Shown in pieces: positions 19,736-32,499 of a stretch of DNA of 64,000 bases. The notes under the pieces are model-generated. The model searched no databases. It saw only the letters and a list, made by a program, of their open reading frames with translations, and was not told the DNA's origin. Where the stretch lies: the NCBI RefSeq assembly GCF_003006155.1, contig NZ_CP023559.1:1-64000 (forward strand), read 5' to 3'. Numbering within the stretch: the first letter of the stretch is position 1; each line of letters starts with the position of its first letter. The position numbers and the translations under genes were made by a program. This stretch comes from Salinicola tamaricis. GTDB taxonomy: Bacteria; Pseudomonadota; Gammaproteobacteria; Pseudomonadales; Halomonadaceae.

Positions 19736-20216
19736 ATGCGAACATCGAAGCTGAAACGTCTCTCGGTTGTCGGATGTCTGGCGCTGAGTGCCTGCGCCAG
19801 CGGTCCGCAGACGCCGGTCGATTATGTCAAAGTGACCGAGCGCTTCACCGGCACCCTGCCCTGCCAGGACTGTCGCGGCGTCGACACCGACCTGATTCTC
19901 AAGCGCGATCCGATCACCGGCGCCCCGGCCGGCTTCTATCTCCACGAGATCCGGATCGATGCGCCTGGCGGTGAACGGGTCAACACCGCTTGGGGAAAAT
20001 GGGCGCTGCATCGCGATGTTAACGACTTTCAGCGCCAGCTCTACGCACTCCCAGCCAGAGGTGGGCCAGACGCGAATCTTCCAGCCGGTGGACGACACGG
20101 CACTCGAGCCCCTGGACGCGCAGGGTGATCCGCTGCGCGACAGTGAAGGCGAGCCGGCGCGGCTGGAACGGGTTACGCCAGACCTGACACTGGCCAATAG
20201 CACCGCTGACGATTAG
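19736..20216 (+). CDS. NlpE-N-like lipoprotein with CxxC motif (frameshifted)
   Basis: Small lipoprotein: basic N-terminus, hydrophobic stretch and lipobox LSAC with Cys20. The segment FTGTLPCQDCRGVDTDLIL resembles the NlpE N-terminal domain, including the Cys43-x-x-Cys46 pair. NlpE proteins sense surface contact or lipoprotein stress, but similarity over this short stretch does not prove that role. A slip near 20050 breaks the frame; the continuation (VGQTRIFQPVDDTALEPLDA and onward) runs to 20216. It is the first plus-strand gene in the T6SS region and may assist envelope assembly. Confidence 0.6.
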
Positions 20217-20262
20217 GTCTCAGAACGTGCTACAGTGCAACGATAAGTTTGATTACATCACG

Positions 20263-20282
20263 TTGTAAGAGATCTCTTACAA
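20263..20282. promoter_or_regulatory. Perfect 20-base palindrome upstream of the tssB operon
   Basis: TTGTAAGAGATCTCTTACAA is its own reverse complement. It lies 188 bases before the ATG at 20470, in non-coding DNA after the lipoprotein gene. Eighteen of its 20 bases recur at 9002-9021 in front of hcp. A dimeric regulator with two-fold symmetry would fit. No other copy was noticed in the window. Confidence 0.65.
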
Positions 20283-20469
20283 GATGAATGGCGGATCGCT
20301 GTAAAAGCCCGTCAGTACATTCTGATACACGCATATAGCGTTTTCTGGCATCCTCACGAGTCGACGCATGCCGGGCGCCGAGTGCAATAACGAATGTACC
20401 TGAACGACGTGATAATGGATGACGCCGGGGTACTCCCGAGCAACGCTCGAGCCGATCCAGGAATCGATC

Positions 20470-21223
20470 ATGACGCAGTCTTTCGATGTCGATAGTTTCA
20501 TCCGCTCGCGCAAGCAGACGCGGGCGGTTTCCGACTTGCTCAAGGCGCAGGCATCGGACTATCTGGCCACGCTCTCCCCGCTGGTTCGCCCGCAGCCGCT
20601 GTTCGGCGAGTACCTGCAGGGCGCACCACGCGGCAGCGGTCGCGAGACCCAGCATCACTTCAAGGAGTTCCGCACGCTGTTCGACAAGCACGCCGGCGCG
20701 CGGCCCTTCAATCTGATGAACGAGCTCGAGGTACCGCTCAACATCATCAACTCGACCCCGGAGCTCTATCCGCTCGAGTATGACCACACCCTGGACAACG
20801 GCACGCGGGTGCGCGTGACCAGCCCGACCCGCTGGGTCGTGGGCTACAGCTCGTTCGACCTCAGCCGCTTTCGCCAGGTGGTCGGCGACCCCAACCGCAG
20901 CGGCTCCGAGCTGCATCGCTTCGTGGTGCACTACCTGATGCTGTTCCACTGCTTCAGCCGCGCCGGCGGTCTGGGGCGTGTTCAAGGGGCTGCGCTTCCC
21001 GGTGGGTTTCCAGTGCCTGGACGACTTCGGTGACCTGCCCTTCTGCGTCATCAGCTCGCCGGTGTCGTCGACGCTGCCGAGCGACCCGGTGATTCGTCAC
21101 AGCACCGAAATCTCGGGCAGCCGCAGCTTCGAGGAGCTGATTTCCGACGCCGAGATCGAAGCGATGCGTGACGGCCTGCGCGAGCAGCTCAGCGAGGCGT
21201 TGGCGGCCGCCAGCGCGGGGTGA
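20470..21223 (+). CDS. T6SS-associated protein of unknown function (frameshifted)
   Basis: About 250 residues, not a core Tss protein that I recognise. It begins MTQSFDVDSFIRSRKQTRAV, continues with LSPLVRPQPLFGEYLQG, FNLMNELEVPLNIIN and TPELYPLEYDHTLDNGTRVR, and ends with IRHSTEISGSRSFEELISDA. There are no membrane segments or signal peptide, so it is probably cytoplasmic. A slip near 20970 breaks the frame after HCFSRAGG; the rest reads MFKGLRFPVGFQCLDDFGDL and so on. Its place as the first gene before tssB-tssC suggests a part in sheath or baseplate assembly, which is only inference from position. Confidence 0.55.
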
Positions 21224-21312
21224 TCGGCGCCGCCGTCGATCTCGCCACCAAGACATCGCCACCAAGATATTCGTCACCCGGACACTCGACATCTCAACAA
21301 GAGGACGACCTC

Positions 21313-21845
21313 ATGGCCAAGAACGAAAGTACCCAGCACAAGCTCTCGCGTGTCAGAGCGCCCCGCGTACATCTCACCTACGACGTCGAGATCGGCGACA
21401 GCATCGAGAAGAAGGAGCTGCCGTTCGTGGTCGGGGTAATGGGCGACTACACCGGCAATCCGCTCGAGCCGCTGCCGCGGCTGAAGGATCGCAAGTTCGT
21501 CAATATCGACCGCGACAACTTCGACAGCGTGATGAAGGGCGTCAAGCCGCGCCTGAGCTACCGCGTCGACAACACCCTGGCCAACGACGGCTCGCAGCTG
21601 CCGGTGGAGCTCAACTTCAAGCGCATGGAAGATTTCGAGCCCCAGGAAGTGGTGCGTCAGGTGGAGCCGCTGCGCAAGCTGCTCGACGTACGCAACAAGC
21701 TCGCCGATCTGCGCAACAAGATGGGCGGCAACGACAAGCTCGAAGAGCTGTTGATGGATGTGCTGCAGAACACCGAGAAGCTCAAGGCGCGGGCGAAGAG
21801 CTCGGCCGCGAAGCCGCTGCCAAACCGCAGGACGAGAAGGAATAA
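21313..21845 (+). CDS. tssB: TssB (VipA), small sheath subunit (frameshifted near the end)
   Basis: Small subunit of the contractile sheath. It begins MAKNESTQHKLSRVRAPRVH after AAGAGGACGACCTC. The family core is present: YDVEIGDSIEKKELPFVVGV, MGDYTGNP, LKDRKFVNIDRDNFDSVM and VEPLRKLLDVRNKL. Near 21795 the frame slips; the tail LGREAAAKPQDEKE in the alternative frame stops at 21845, 12 bases before tssC. The length of about 177 residues is normal. Confidence 0.93.
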
Positions 21846-21857
21846 CAGGAGTCACTC

Positions 21858-23360
21858 ATGGCCGAGAATCAGACCGACAACCAGCCCCAGAGCGAAAACC
21901 CAGGAGGTCTTCGCGCCGGAGACCTCGCTGCTCGACAGCATCATCTCCGAGAGCCGCGTGGCGCGTTCGGAGACCGAGCGCACCCGCACCCGTGACCTGA
22001 TCGACGAGCTGGTGCATCAGGTGCTCGAGGGTGAGGTGACCCCGAGCAAGGATCTGATCGCGGTGCTGGATTCGCGCATCGCCGAGATCGACTCGCTGCT
22101 CTCCGACCAGCTCAACGAGATCATGCACGCCAGCGAGTTCCAGCAGCTGGAGGCCTCCTGGCGCGGGCTGAAGTACCTGACCGACCAGTCCGAGACCAGC
22201 ACCAACATGAAGATTCACATGTTGAATGCGTCGAAGAAGGACCTGGTCAAGGATCTCAAGTCGGCATCCGAGTTCGACCAGAGCGCGCTGTTCAAGAAGA
22301 TCTACGAGGAGTACGTACGGCACCTTCGGTGGCGCCCCCTACGGCATGCTGATCGGTGACTACGAGTTCGGCCGCCACCCGCAGGACATGTACCTGCTGG
22401 AGCAGGTCTCGCACGTCGCCGCTGCGGCCCACGCCCCGTTCATCTCCTCGGCCTCGCCGGAGCTGTTTCGGCTGGGACTCCTTCACCGACATGACCGGCC
22501 CGCGCGACCTGTCGAAGATCTTCGACACCGTCGAGTACGCCAAGTGGAAATCGTTCCGCAACTCGGAAGACGCCCGTTACGTCGGCCTCACCCTGCCCCA
22601 CGTGCTGGGTCGCCTGCCCTACGGGGAAGAGACCACCCCGGTGGAGGAGTTCAACTTCACCGAGAACGTCGACGGCCGCGACCACAACAAGTACCTGTGG
22701 ATGAATGCCGCCTACACCATGGGCGCGCGCGTCACCGACGCCTTCTCCCAGTACGGCTGGTGCGTGGCGATCCGCGGGGTCGAGGGTGGCGGCCTGGTCG
22801 AGGACCTGCCGACCCACACCTTCCAGACCGACGACGGCGAGGTGGCGCTGAAGTGCCCCACCGAGATCTCGATCACCGACCGCCGCGAGAAGGAGCTTTC
22901 CGACCTCGGCTTCATTCCGCTGGTGCATTGCAAGGGCACCGACTACGCCGCCTTCTTCGGCACCCAGTCGGCCCAGCTGCCCAAGCAGTACAACACCGAC
23001 GTCGCCAACGCCAACGCGCGCCTGTCGTCGCAGCTGCAGTACATCTTCGCCACCTCGCGTATCGCCCACTTCATGAAGGCGATCATGCGCGACAAGGTGG
23101 GCAGCTTCGCCTCGCGTCAGAACGTCGAGGACTACCTCAACGAGTGGCTGTCGCAGTACGTGCTGCTGGACGACAACGCCGGCCAGGAAGCCAAGGCCAA
23201 GTACCCGCTGCGTGAAGCGCGGGTCGAGGTCGCCGAGGTGCCGGGCAAGCCGGGCGCCTACAAGGCGGTCACCTTCCTGCGTCCGCACTATCAGCTCGAC
23301 GAGCTGACCGCGTCGCTGCGCCTGGTCTCCGAACTGCCGCAGTCGACCCGCGGCTCCTGA
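21858..23360 (+). CDS. tssC: TssC (VipB), large sheath subunit (frameshifted)
   Basis: Large contractile sheath subunit, about 500 residues. The start MAENQTDNQPQSEN is followed after an early slip by TSLLDSIISESRVARSETER. Next come LEASWRGLKYLTDQSETS, GTFGGAPYGMLIGDYEFG, TGPRDLSKIFDTVEYAKWKS and GRLPYGEETTPVEEFNFTE, all strongly TssC. Slips fall near 21900, 22320 and 22475. It follows tssB closely, as in nearly all T6SS operons. An essential sheath gene with three separate breaks supports the idea that the breaks are errors in the sequence. Confidence 0.95.
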
Positions 23361-23529
23361 GCCCGATGGGGGCGGCTCGCCGCCCCCAGGTGCGCGCCAG
23401 TCGCGTCGCCGCTCCGGCGGCGACGCGCCGTGCGGCGCCTCCATGGCGTCAGCCACGGGTAGCGGTGCCTCGCGGCATCTGCCGCTGTCAGCCCCCACGC
23501 CATTCAACAACGTCAGGGAGCGTTTCCGC

Positions 23530-24012
23530 ATGAGCGACACGTTGCAGATGGTCCCGACGCTGCTCGACCGTCTACTCGACGACGAGCCGCAGCACACCAC
23601 CGAGGCGCAGCCCGGCCATCGCTGCTCGGTGAGCGCCTACAAGGCCTCGGTGGTACGTGATCTGGAGCTGCTGGTGAATACCCGGCGCGAGCTGATCGCC
23701 GGCGAGCTGGATGCCTGGCCAGGGCTGCAGGGCACGCTGCTCGATTACGGCCTGCCCGACTTCATCAGCCGCGGCGTGCGCAGCACCGAGGACCGGCGCC
23801 TGATCCAGCGCCAACTGGAGCGCACCATCGAGCACGGCGACAAGCGTTTCAGCAGCGTCCGCGTGCAGCTGCTCAACCAGGACACCCATGACCGCATCCT
23901 GCAGTTCCGCATCGAAGCCGTGCTGTCGCTGAGCGAAGCCAGCCAGCGCGTCGCCTTCGATGCCGTATTGCAAGTCAATACCCGCCAATACAAGGTGCAG
24001 AACCTGATCTAA
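23530..24012 (+). CDS. tssE: TssE, gp25-like baseplate protein
   Basis: Baseplate component homologous to phage T4 gp25. The 160-residue protein has VRDLELLVNTRRELIAGELD, LLDYGLPDFISRGVRS and IEHGDKRFSSVRVQLL, the usual TssE core. The start at 23530 follows CAGGGAGCG. Its stop codon shares a base with the ATG of tssF. A 169-base GC-rich spacer after tssC has no obvious gene. Confidence 0.92.
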   Translation: MSDTLQMVPTLLDRLLDDEPQHTTEAQPGHRCSVSAYKASVVRDLELLVNTRRELIAGELDAWPGLQGTLLDYGLPDFISRGVRSTEDRRLIQRQLERTIEHGDKRFSSVRVQLLNQDTHDRILQFRIEAVLSLSEASQRVAFDAVLQVNTRQYKVQNLI

Positions 24013-25851
24013 TGCTCGACGACCTGCTGCCCTACTACGAGAAGGAACTCTCGCACCTGCGTTTTCTGGGGCAAGAGTTCGCCACGCGTTATCCCAAGAT
24101 CGCCTCCCGCCTGCTGCTGGAGGGGGACTACTGCGAAGACCCCCATGCGGAGCGCATGATCGAGTCGTTCGCGTTCTTGAGCGCGCGCGTACACAAGAAG
24201 CTCGACGACGACTTCCCCGAGATCGTCGAGGCGTTTCTCGACGTGCTCTATCCCCATTACCTGCGGCCGACACCGTCGCTGTCGATCGTCGAGTTCGACC
24301 CCGGCCCTCAGACCTCACTCACCGGACGCTACCACCTGCCACGGCATACCGCCCTGCACTCGCGCCCGGTCGAGGACGCCTTCTGCCGCTTCCGTACCTG
24401 CTACCCGGTCGACGTCTGGCCCGTGGCACTGAGCGCGGCGGAGCTGACCCGGCTGGAGCGCTCCTCGTTCAACGCCCACGGCAACGACCATGTGGCCAAG
24501 CTGAGCCTGAGCCTGGAGACCCTGGGCAACACCGATTTCGGCAAGCTCGGCCTCGACCGCCTGCGGCTGTTCCTGGATGGCGAAGGCAGCCTGATGCATC
24601 CGCTCTACGAGATGCTGTTCAACAACGTCGCACGGATCTCGGTGAGCTTCGTCGAGGGCGGCCAGACCCGCGAGATCGGTCTGCCCGCGGACGCCATCAC
24701 GCCGGTCGGCTTCGGCCCGGACGAGGGGCTGATCGACTACTCCGAGCGCTCCTTCATCGGCTACCGCCTGCTGCACGAGTACTTCACCTTCCCCGAGAAG
24801 TTCCTGTTCTTCGATCTCTCGGGTCTGGCACGGCCGCTGGCCGACAAACCGGTGACCCGGGTCCAGATTCATTTTCTGTTCCGCGACTACGACCAGCACG
24901 AGCGCCTGGCGCGTCTGGCCCAGACCCTGGGGCGGCACAACTTCCGCCCGCTTGGCTGCACGCCAGTGGTCAATCTGTTCTCGCAGCAAGCCGAGCCGAT
25001 CAAGCTGACCCACACCCGCCACGAGTATCCGGTGGTGCCGGACGTGCGCCACTCGCGCTCCACCGAGATCGTCTCGATCGACGAGGTGACCCGGGTGATC
25101 CGCACCGCGACCCGCGACGAAGTGGCGCCCTGCCTGCCCTTCTTCGAACCCCGCGACAGCGAGAAAACAGGCGCGTCAGAGCTACTGGATCGCGCGCCGG
25201 GTGGGCGCGGAGAACGCTCGCGATCCGGGCACCGAGATGCGCCTGCGGGTGGTCGACCGCGAGCTGGAACTGCTCGACGGCAGCAGCGACACCCTGAGCC
25301 TCAAGCTCACCTGCAGCAATCGCGATCTGCCCCAGCTGATGACCTTCGGCCACCCGCAGGGCGACTTCACCCTCGAGCGCGAGCAGGTGGTGCAGCAGAT
25401 CCGCTGCCTGCGCAAGCCGACCTCGCCGGTGCGCCCGCCCATGGGCAAGGGAGTGATCTGGCGGCTGATCTCGCATCTCTCGCTCAACCACCTGTCGCTG
25501 GTCAGCGATGGCCGCGAGGCGCTGATGGAGCTGCTGTCGCTCTACAACTACCGTCAGGCTTCGGCGATCCGCAAGCAGATCAACGGCATCACCGCGATCG
25601 ACAGCGAGCCGGTGATGACGCGCATCGGCCATCCGCGCCCCGCCTTCGTGCGTGGTACCGGCATCACCCTGGAGCTGGACGAGAGCCAGTTCACCGGTAG
25701 CGGTATCTATCTGTTCGGCAGAGTGCTGGATCACTTCTTCGGTCAGTACTGCAGCCTCAACAGCTTCACCCAACTCACGCTGCGCTCACGCCAGCGCGAA
25801 CAGCGAGTCGTCCAATGGCCGCCGAGAACCGGTACTCAGCCCCTGGTCTGA
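24012..25851 (+). CDS. tssF: TssF baseplate protein (one frameshift)
   Basis: Baseplate wedge protein that works with TssG, TssE and TssK. It begins MLDDLLPYYEKELSHLRFLG, then FATRYPKIASRLLLEGDYCE and HAERMIESFAFLSARVHKKL, a textbook TssF N-terminus. A slip near 25165 breaks the frame; it resumes with YWIARRVGAENARDPGTEMR and ends after LDHFFGQYCSLNSFTQLTL. The combined length is about 612 residues. Its end overlaps the start of tssG by 37 bases. Confidence 0.93.
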
Positions 25852-26887
25852 TCGACCAGGCGCGTGCGGAGCCCTGGCGTTTCGGGTTCTTCCAACTCGT
25901 GCGTCTGCTGCGCCTGCACTACAGCCGCACCGGGCGTATCGACCCCGAGAACCGGCCGCACCAGGACCCGCTGCGCTTCCGCTCGCTGCTCTCGCTCAAC
26001 TTTCCGCCCAGCGAGATCAGCGATCTGTCGTTCGAGAACCCCAAGCTGCGCTCGGCCAGCGACGAGCCGCTGAGCGAGATCCAGATCACCTTCATGGGGC
26101 TGGTCGGCCCCTCCGGCGTGCTGCCCCGGCCGTACACGGAGCTGTTGATCAATCGTCACATGGAGAAGCGCGACGACGCCGCCCACGCCTTCATGGACTT
26201 CTTCTCCCACCGCATGACGGCGCTGTTCTACGAGGCGTGGCAGAAGTACCGCTTCCATATCGAGTACGAGCGCAAGGGCAGCGCCGATTTCGAGAACTGG
26301 ATTCTGCACCTGGTCGGCTTCACCCCGACCACCCAGACGCAGGTGCTCGACCGCCCCGAGCAACCGGGCACCCTGCGCCGCGAGCTGTTCAGCTGGTTCT
26401 CCGGCCTGTGGAGCCAGCGCCCGCGCAATGTCGGCAACCTGCAGTCGATTCTGGCCTACACCTTCGGCCAGCCGTGCCAGGTGGTCCCCTTCAGCGGACG
26501 CTGGATACGCCTCGACCCCGATCAGTACACCCGCCTGGGCCAGGCCAATGCGCGCCTCGGCCAGAGTGCGGTGGCCGGTACTCGGGTGCGCGACTACCAG
26601 TCCACCTTTCGCGTGCGCTTCGGCCCCCTCGACCTGGCGGCCTATCGCGCGCTGCTGCCGGGTACCGAGCGTCACCGCCAGCTGGTCAAGCTGCTGCGCT
26701 TCTATGCCGGCATCGAACTCGACTTCGAGATCGAGCTGATCCTCGACAAGCGCGAGATACCGCCGCCCCAGCTGGGTCAGGGCGGCGCCCTGGCGCTGGG
26801 CAGGCTGGGCTGGCTCAAGCCGCAGGAGCGACCAGCCAGCGCACATGGACATGCACTCTTCGCAATCACCTACGATGGAGCCACGGC

Positions 26888-26891
<4 letters not shown>
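25815..26891 (+). CDS. tssG: TssG baseplate protein
   Basis: Partner of TssF in the baseplate wedge. The intact 358-residue protein contains EPWRFGFFQLVRLLRL, VGPSGVLPRPYTELLINR, FMDFFSHRMTALFYEAWQKY and LVKLLRFYAGIELDFEIELI, in the order expected for TssG. It begins inside the end of tssF and its TGA overlaps the GTG start of tssH, so the genes are translationally coupled. Confidence 0.93.
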
Positions 26892-29548
<2,657 letters not shown>

Positions 29549-29554
29549 GCGCCA

Positions 29555-29590
29555 CCGCCGCCCGGAAGCCTATATATTTCCGGGCGGCGG
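29555..29590. terminator. Hairpin at the end of the tssB-tssH operon
   Basis: CCGCCGCCCGGAA (29555-29567) pairs perfectly with 29578-29590 across a ten-base AT-rich loop. It begins six bases after the tssH stop. There is no strong T-run, so it may work as a weak terminator or an mRNA 3' stabiliser. Confidence 0.6.
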
Positions 29591-29744
29591 CTCTCATCGC
29601 TGTCACCTCCTCACCCAGCATGGCAAACACAGCCGATGAGCAATCCCGCCAGTGAGGGTTTGCTGGTGCCGCGCCAGCCGCTAGGCTTCAGTCGCTACCG
29701 AGTGTCTCGCCCGCGCGCATGCCGGGCTTTCCAAGGAGAACGCG

Positions 29745-30296
29745 ATGTCCGACGATGTCGGCCCCCGACTGCGCAGCCTGCGCAACCTGCGCGGTATTTC
29801 CCAGCGCGAGCTGGCCAAGCGCTGCGGCGTCACCCACTCCAGCCTGTCGCTGATCGAGCAGGGCAAGGTCAGCCCCTCGGTGAGTTCCTTGAAGAAGATT
29901 CTCGACGCCATCCCGATCAGCGTCGGCGACTTCTTCACCTTCGAGCTGGAGAGCCGCAATCAGGTCTTCTACAGCGTCGATGAACTGCCCAACGTCGCCA
30001 CCAATGCGGTGATCTATCGCCTGGTCGGCGCCAACCGCGAAAACCGCGCGCTCTCCTTCATGATCGAGACCTATCCGCCCGGCGCCGATACCGGACGCGA
30101 GATGATCGCCCACCGTGGCGAGGAGGCCGGCGTGGTACTGGAGGGGCGAATCGAGATCACCATCGGTGCCCAGGTGCGCGAACTCTGCCCCGGTGACGCC
30201 TACTACTTCGATACCCACGTGCCCCATCGTTTTCGCAACGCCAGCGACGAGCCGTGCAGGCTGGTGAGTTGTTGTACCCCTGCGAGCCAGTTCTAG
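29745..30296 (+). CDS. XRE-family regulator with cupin domain
   Basis: Transcription regulator of the HTH-plus-cupin class (PuuR-like architecture), 183 residues. The helix-turn-helix is at residues 9-60 (LRGISQRELAKRCGVTHSSL then SLIEQGKVSPSVSSLKKIL). The cupin effector domain follows at about 105-175, with EEAGVVLEGRIEITIGAQV and PGDAYYFDTHVPHRFRN. The start follows AAGGAGAACGCG. It lies upstream of, and in the same direction as, the hydratase-dehydrogenase-transferase-lyase genes, so it is the likely local regulator. The P. aeruginosa itaconate genes use a LysR protein instead. Confidence 0.85.
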   Translation: MSDDVGPRLRSLRNLRGISQRELAKRCGVTHSSLSLIEQGKVSPSVSSLKKILDAIPISVGDFFTFELESRNQVFYSVDELPNVATNAVIYRLVGANRENRALSFMIETYPPGADTGREMIAHRGEEAGVVLEGRIEITIGAQVRELCPGDAYYFDTHVPHRFRNASDEPCRLVSCCTPASQF

Positions 30297-30434
30297 CCCA
30301 GAACGCCAAGTCACGAGCCCGACCAAAGTCGTATTCGGCAAAACCTAACGCCCCCGTCTGCAATGCCGGATTCTCGTCGCCGGCGGGACGCGACATGCTG
30401 AGCCCACTTACTCCTCTGGTGCGTGGACCCACTC

Positions 30435-31292
30435 ATGTCGACAACCCCGCTGGCCCAATGGCTCGAGCGCCGCGAACAGTGCCGGGACCGCCTCGATAGC
30501 GCCCTGGTCGCCCGCCTCGCGGCTACCCTCGGCCACCCCTGCCCCGCAGACCAGGCCCCACTGCCGCCGCTCTGGCACTGGGCGTTCTTTCAACTGCCGA
30601 CACCGCCGGAGGGCATCGGCGACGATGGCCACCCGACCCGTGGCGGATTCCTGCCGCCGGCGGAGGGCCGCCAGCGCATGTGGGCCGGCGGCGAGTTCGA
30701 GTTCCTCACCCCACTGCGCGTGGCGTGCGACGCCGAGCGCCACTCGCGGGTGGCATCGATCGAGGAGAAGCCCGGGCGCAGCGGCTCGCTGCTGTTCGTC
30801 GCCGTCGAGCACGAATACCACCAGGCGGGCAGCGTGTCGCTCCGCGAGACCCAGCGGATCGTCTATCGCCAGCCCAGCGCCCCCAAGCTGGCGCTGGACG
30901 AACCGATGCCGCCGGCGGACTGGTCACAGACCGTTCAGCCCGATCCGGTACTGCTGTTCCGCTACTCCGCGGCCACCTTCAACGGCCACCGCATCCACTA
31001 TGACTGGCCCTACGCCACCGCCACCGAGGGCTATCCCGGCCTGGTGGTGCACGGCCCGCTGATCGCCACCCTGCTGCTGCACGCCTTCAGCCAGGCCAAC
31101 CCCGAGGCGAGACCGCGCCGCCTGCGCTATCGCGGCCTGCGCCCGCTGTTCGCCGATCGCCCCTTCGAGGTCGGCGGCCGGCTCGTCGGCCCCGGCCAGG
31201 CCGAGCTGACCGCCGGCAACGCCGACGGCCCGGCCCAGCGCGCCATGCTCGAATTCGATACCCCTGCCGACCCGGAGGCCCCGCGCACATGA
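30435..31292 (+). CDS. Itaconyl-CoA/mesaconyl-C4-CoA hydratase-like protein (hot-dog, FAS1/MaoC type)
   Basis: Predicted to hydrate itaconyl-CoA to citramalyl-CoA. The 285-residue protein has an N-terminal FAS1-like dehydratase half (DQAPLPPLWHWAFFQLP, GGFLPPAEGRQRMWAGGEFE) and a C-terminal MaoC-type hot-dog half (FNGHRIHYDWPYATATEGYP then GLVVHGPLIATLLLHAF). The paired HYD..YA and HGP motifs are family hallmarks. It resembles PA0878 (ich) of P. aeruginosa by domain type and by neighbours. Its end overlaps the start of the acyl-CoA dehydrogenase. Mesaconyl-CoA hydratase is the alternative call. Confidence 0.75.
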   Translation: MSTTPLAQWLERREQCRDRLDSALVARLAATLGHPCPADQAPLPPLWHWAFFQLPTPPEGIGDDGHPTRGGFLPPAEGRQRMWAGGEFEFLTPLRVACDAERHSRVASIEEKPGRSGSLLFVAVEHEYHQAGSVSLRETQRIVYRQPSAPKLALDEPMPPADWSQTVQPDPVLLFRYSAATFNGHRIHYDWPYATATEGYPGLVVHGPLIATLLLHAFSQANPEARPRRLRYRGLRPLFADRPFEVGGRLVGPGQAELTAGNADGPAQRAMLEFDTPADPEAPRT

Positions 31293-32453
31293 TCGCTCCC
31301 ATCGACCACGACGCCCTGGAAGCCATTCGCGACGGCGTGCGCAGCCTGTGCAAACCCTATGGTGGCGACTACTGGCGCGCCATCGACGCGAGCCAGGGAT
31401 TCCCCGAGCAGTTCGTCGACGAGCTGACCCGCGCCGGCTGGCTCGCCGCCATGATCCCCGAGGCCTACGGCGGCTCCGGCCTGGGCCTGGCGGAGGCCAG
31501 CGTGATTCTTGAAGAGGTCAATCGCTGCGGCGGCAATGCCGGCTTCGTGCACGGCCAGATGTACAACATGGCGACCCTGCTCAAGCACGGCAGCGAGGCG
31601 CAGAAAGCGGCGATTCTGCCGCGCCTGGCCAGCGGCGAGCTGCGCCTGCAGTCGATGGGCGTCACCGAACCGAGCACCGGCACCGATACCACCAAGATCA
31701 AGACCACCGCGGTCAAACGCGGTGACCGCTACGTGGTCAACGGCCAGAAGGTGTGGATCTCGCGGGTCCAGCACTCCGATCTGATGATTCTGCTGGCGCG
31801 TACCACGCCGCTCGCCGAGGTCCAGCGCAAGGCCGACGGCATGTCGATCTTCCTGGTCGACCTGCACCAGGCGATCGGTCAGGGCATGCGCGTGCAACCC
31901 ATCGACAACATGGTGGGCCACGAGACCAACGAGCTGTTCTTCGACGATCTCGAACTGCCCGTCGATACCCTGATCGGCGAGGAGGGCAAGGGCTTTCGCT
32001 ATATTCTCGACGGGCTCAACGCCGAGCGCACCTGATCGCCGCGGAGTGCATCGGCGATGGCCGCTGGTTCATCGACAAGGCCAGCCGCTATGCCGGCGAG
32101 CGGGTCGTGTTCGACCGCCCCATCGGTCAGAACCAGGGGTGCAGTTCCCCATCGCCGAGGCCCACATCGAGGTCGAGGCCGCCGATCTGATGCGCTGGCA
32201 GGCGTGCCAGGCGTTCGATGCCGGTCTGCCCGCCGGCGCCAGCGCCAACATGGCCAAGTACCTGGCAGCCAAGGCGTCGTGGGAGGCGGCCAACGTCTGC
32301 CTGCAGACCCATGGCGGCTTCGGCTTCGCCACCGAGTACGACATCGAGCGCAAGTTCCGCGAGACCCGGCTCTATCAGGTCGCGCCGATCTCCACCAATC
32401 TGATTCTCTCCTACGTCGCCGAGCACCTGCTGGGACTGCCGCGCTCGTTCTGA
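31289..32453 (+). CDS. Acyl-CoA dehydrogenase (frameshifted)
   Basis: FAD-dependent dehydrogenase of the acyl-CoA family, about 388 residues. It contains AAMIPEAYGGSGLGLAEAS, QSMGVTEPSTGTDT (the flavin and substrate region), VVNGQKVWISRVQHSD, and after the break LQTHGGFGFATEYDIERKFR, a conserved C-terminal FAD-binding segment. Slips near 32033 and 32140 break the frame. The same type of gene (PA0879) lies in the itaconate cluster of P. aeruginosa, where its exact step is not settled. The ATG overlaps the preceding hydratase gene. Confidence 0.85.
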
Positions 32454-32499
32454 ATCCGCGATCGATCCCTTCATCAGCCATACGTCATCGGAGACCGCC

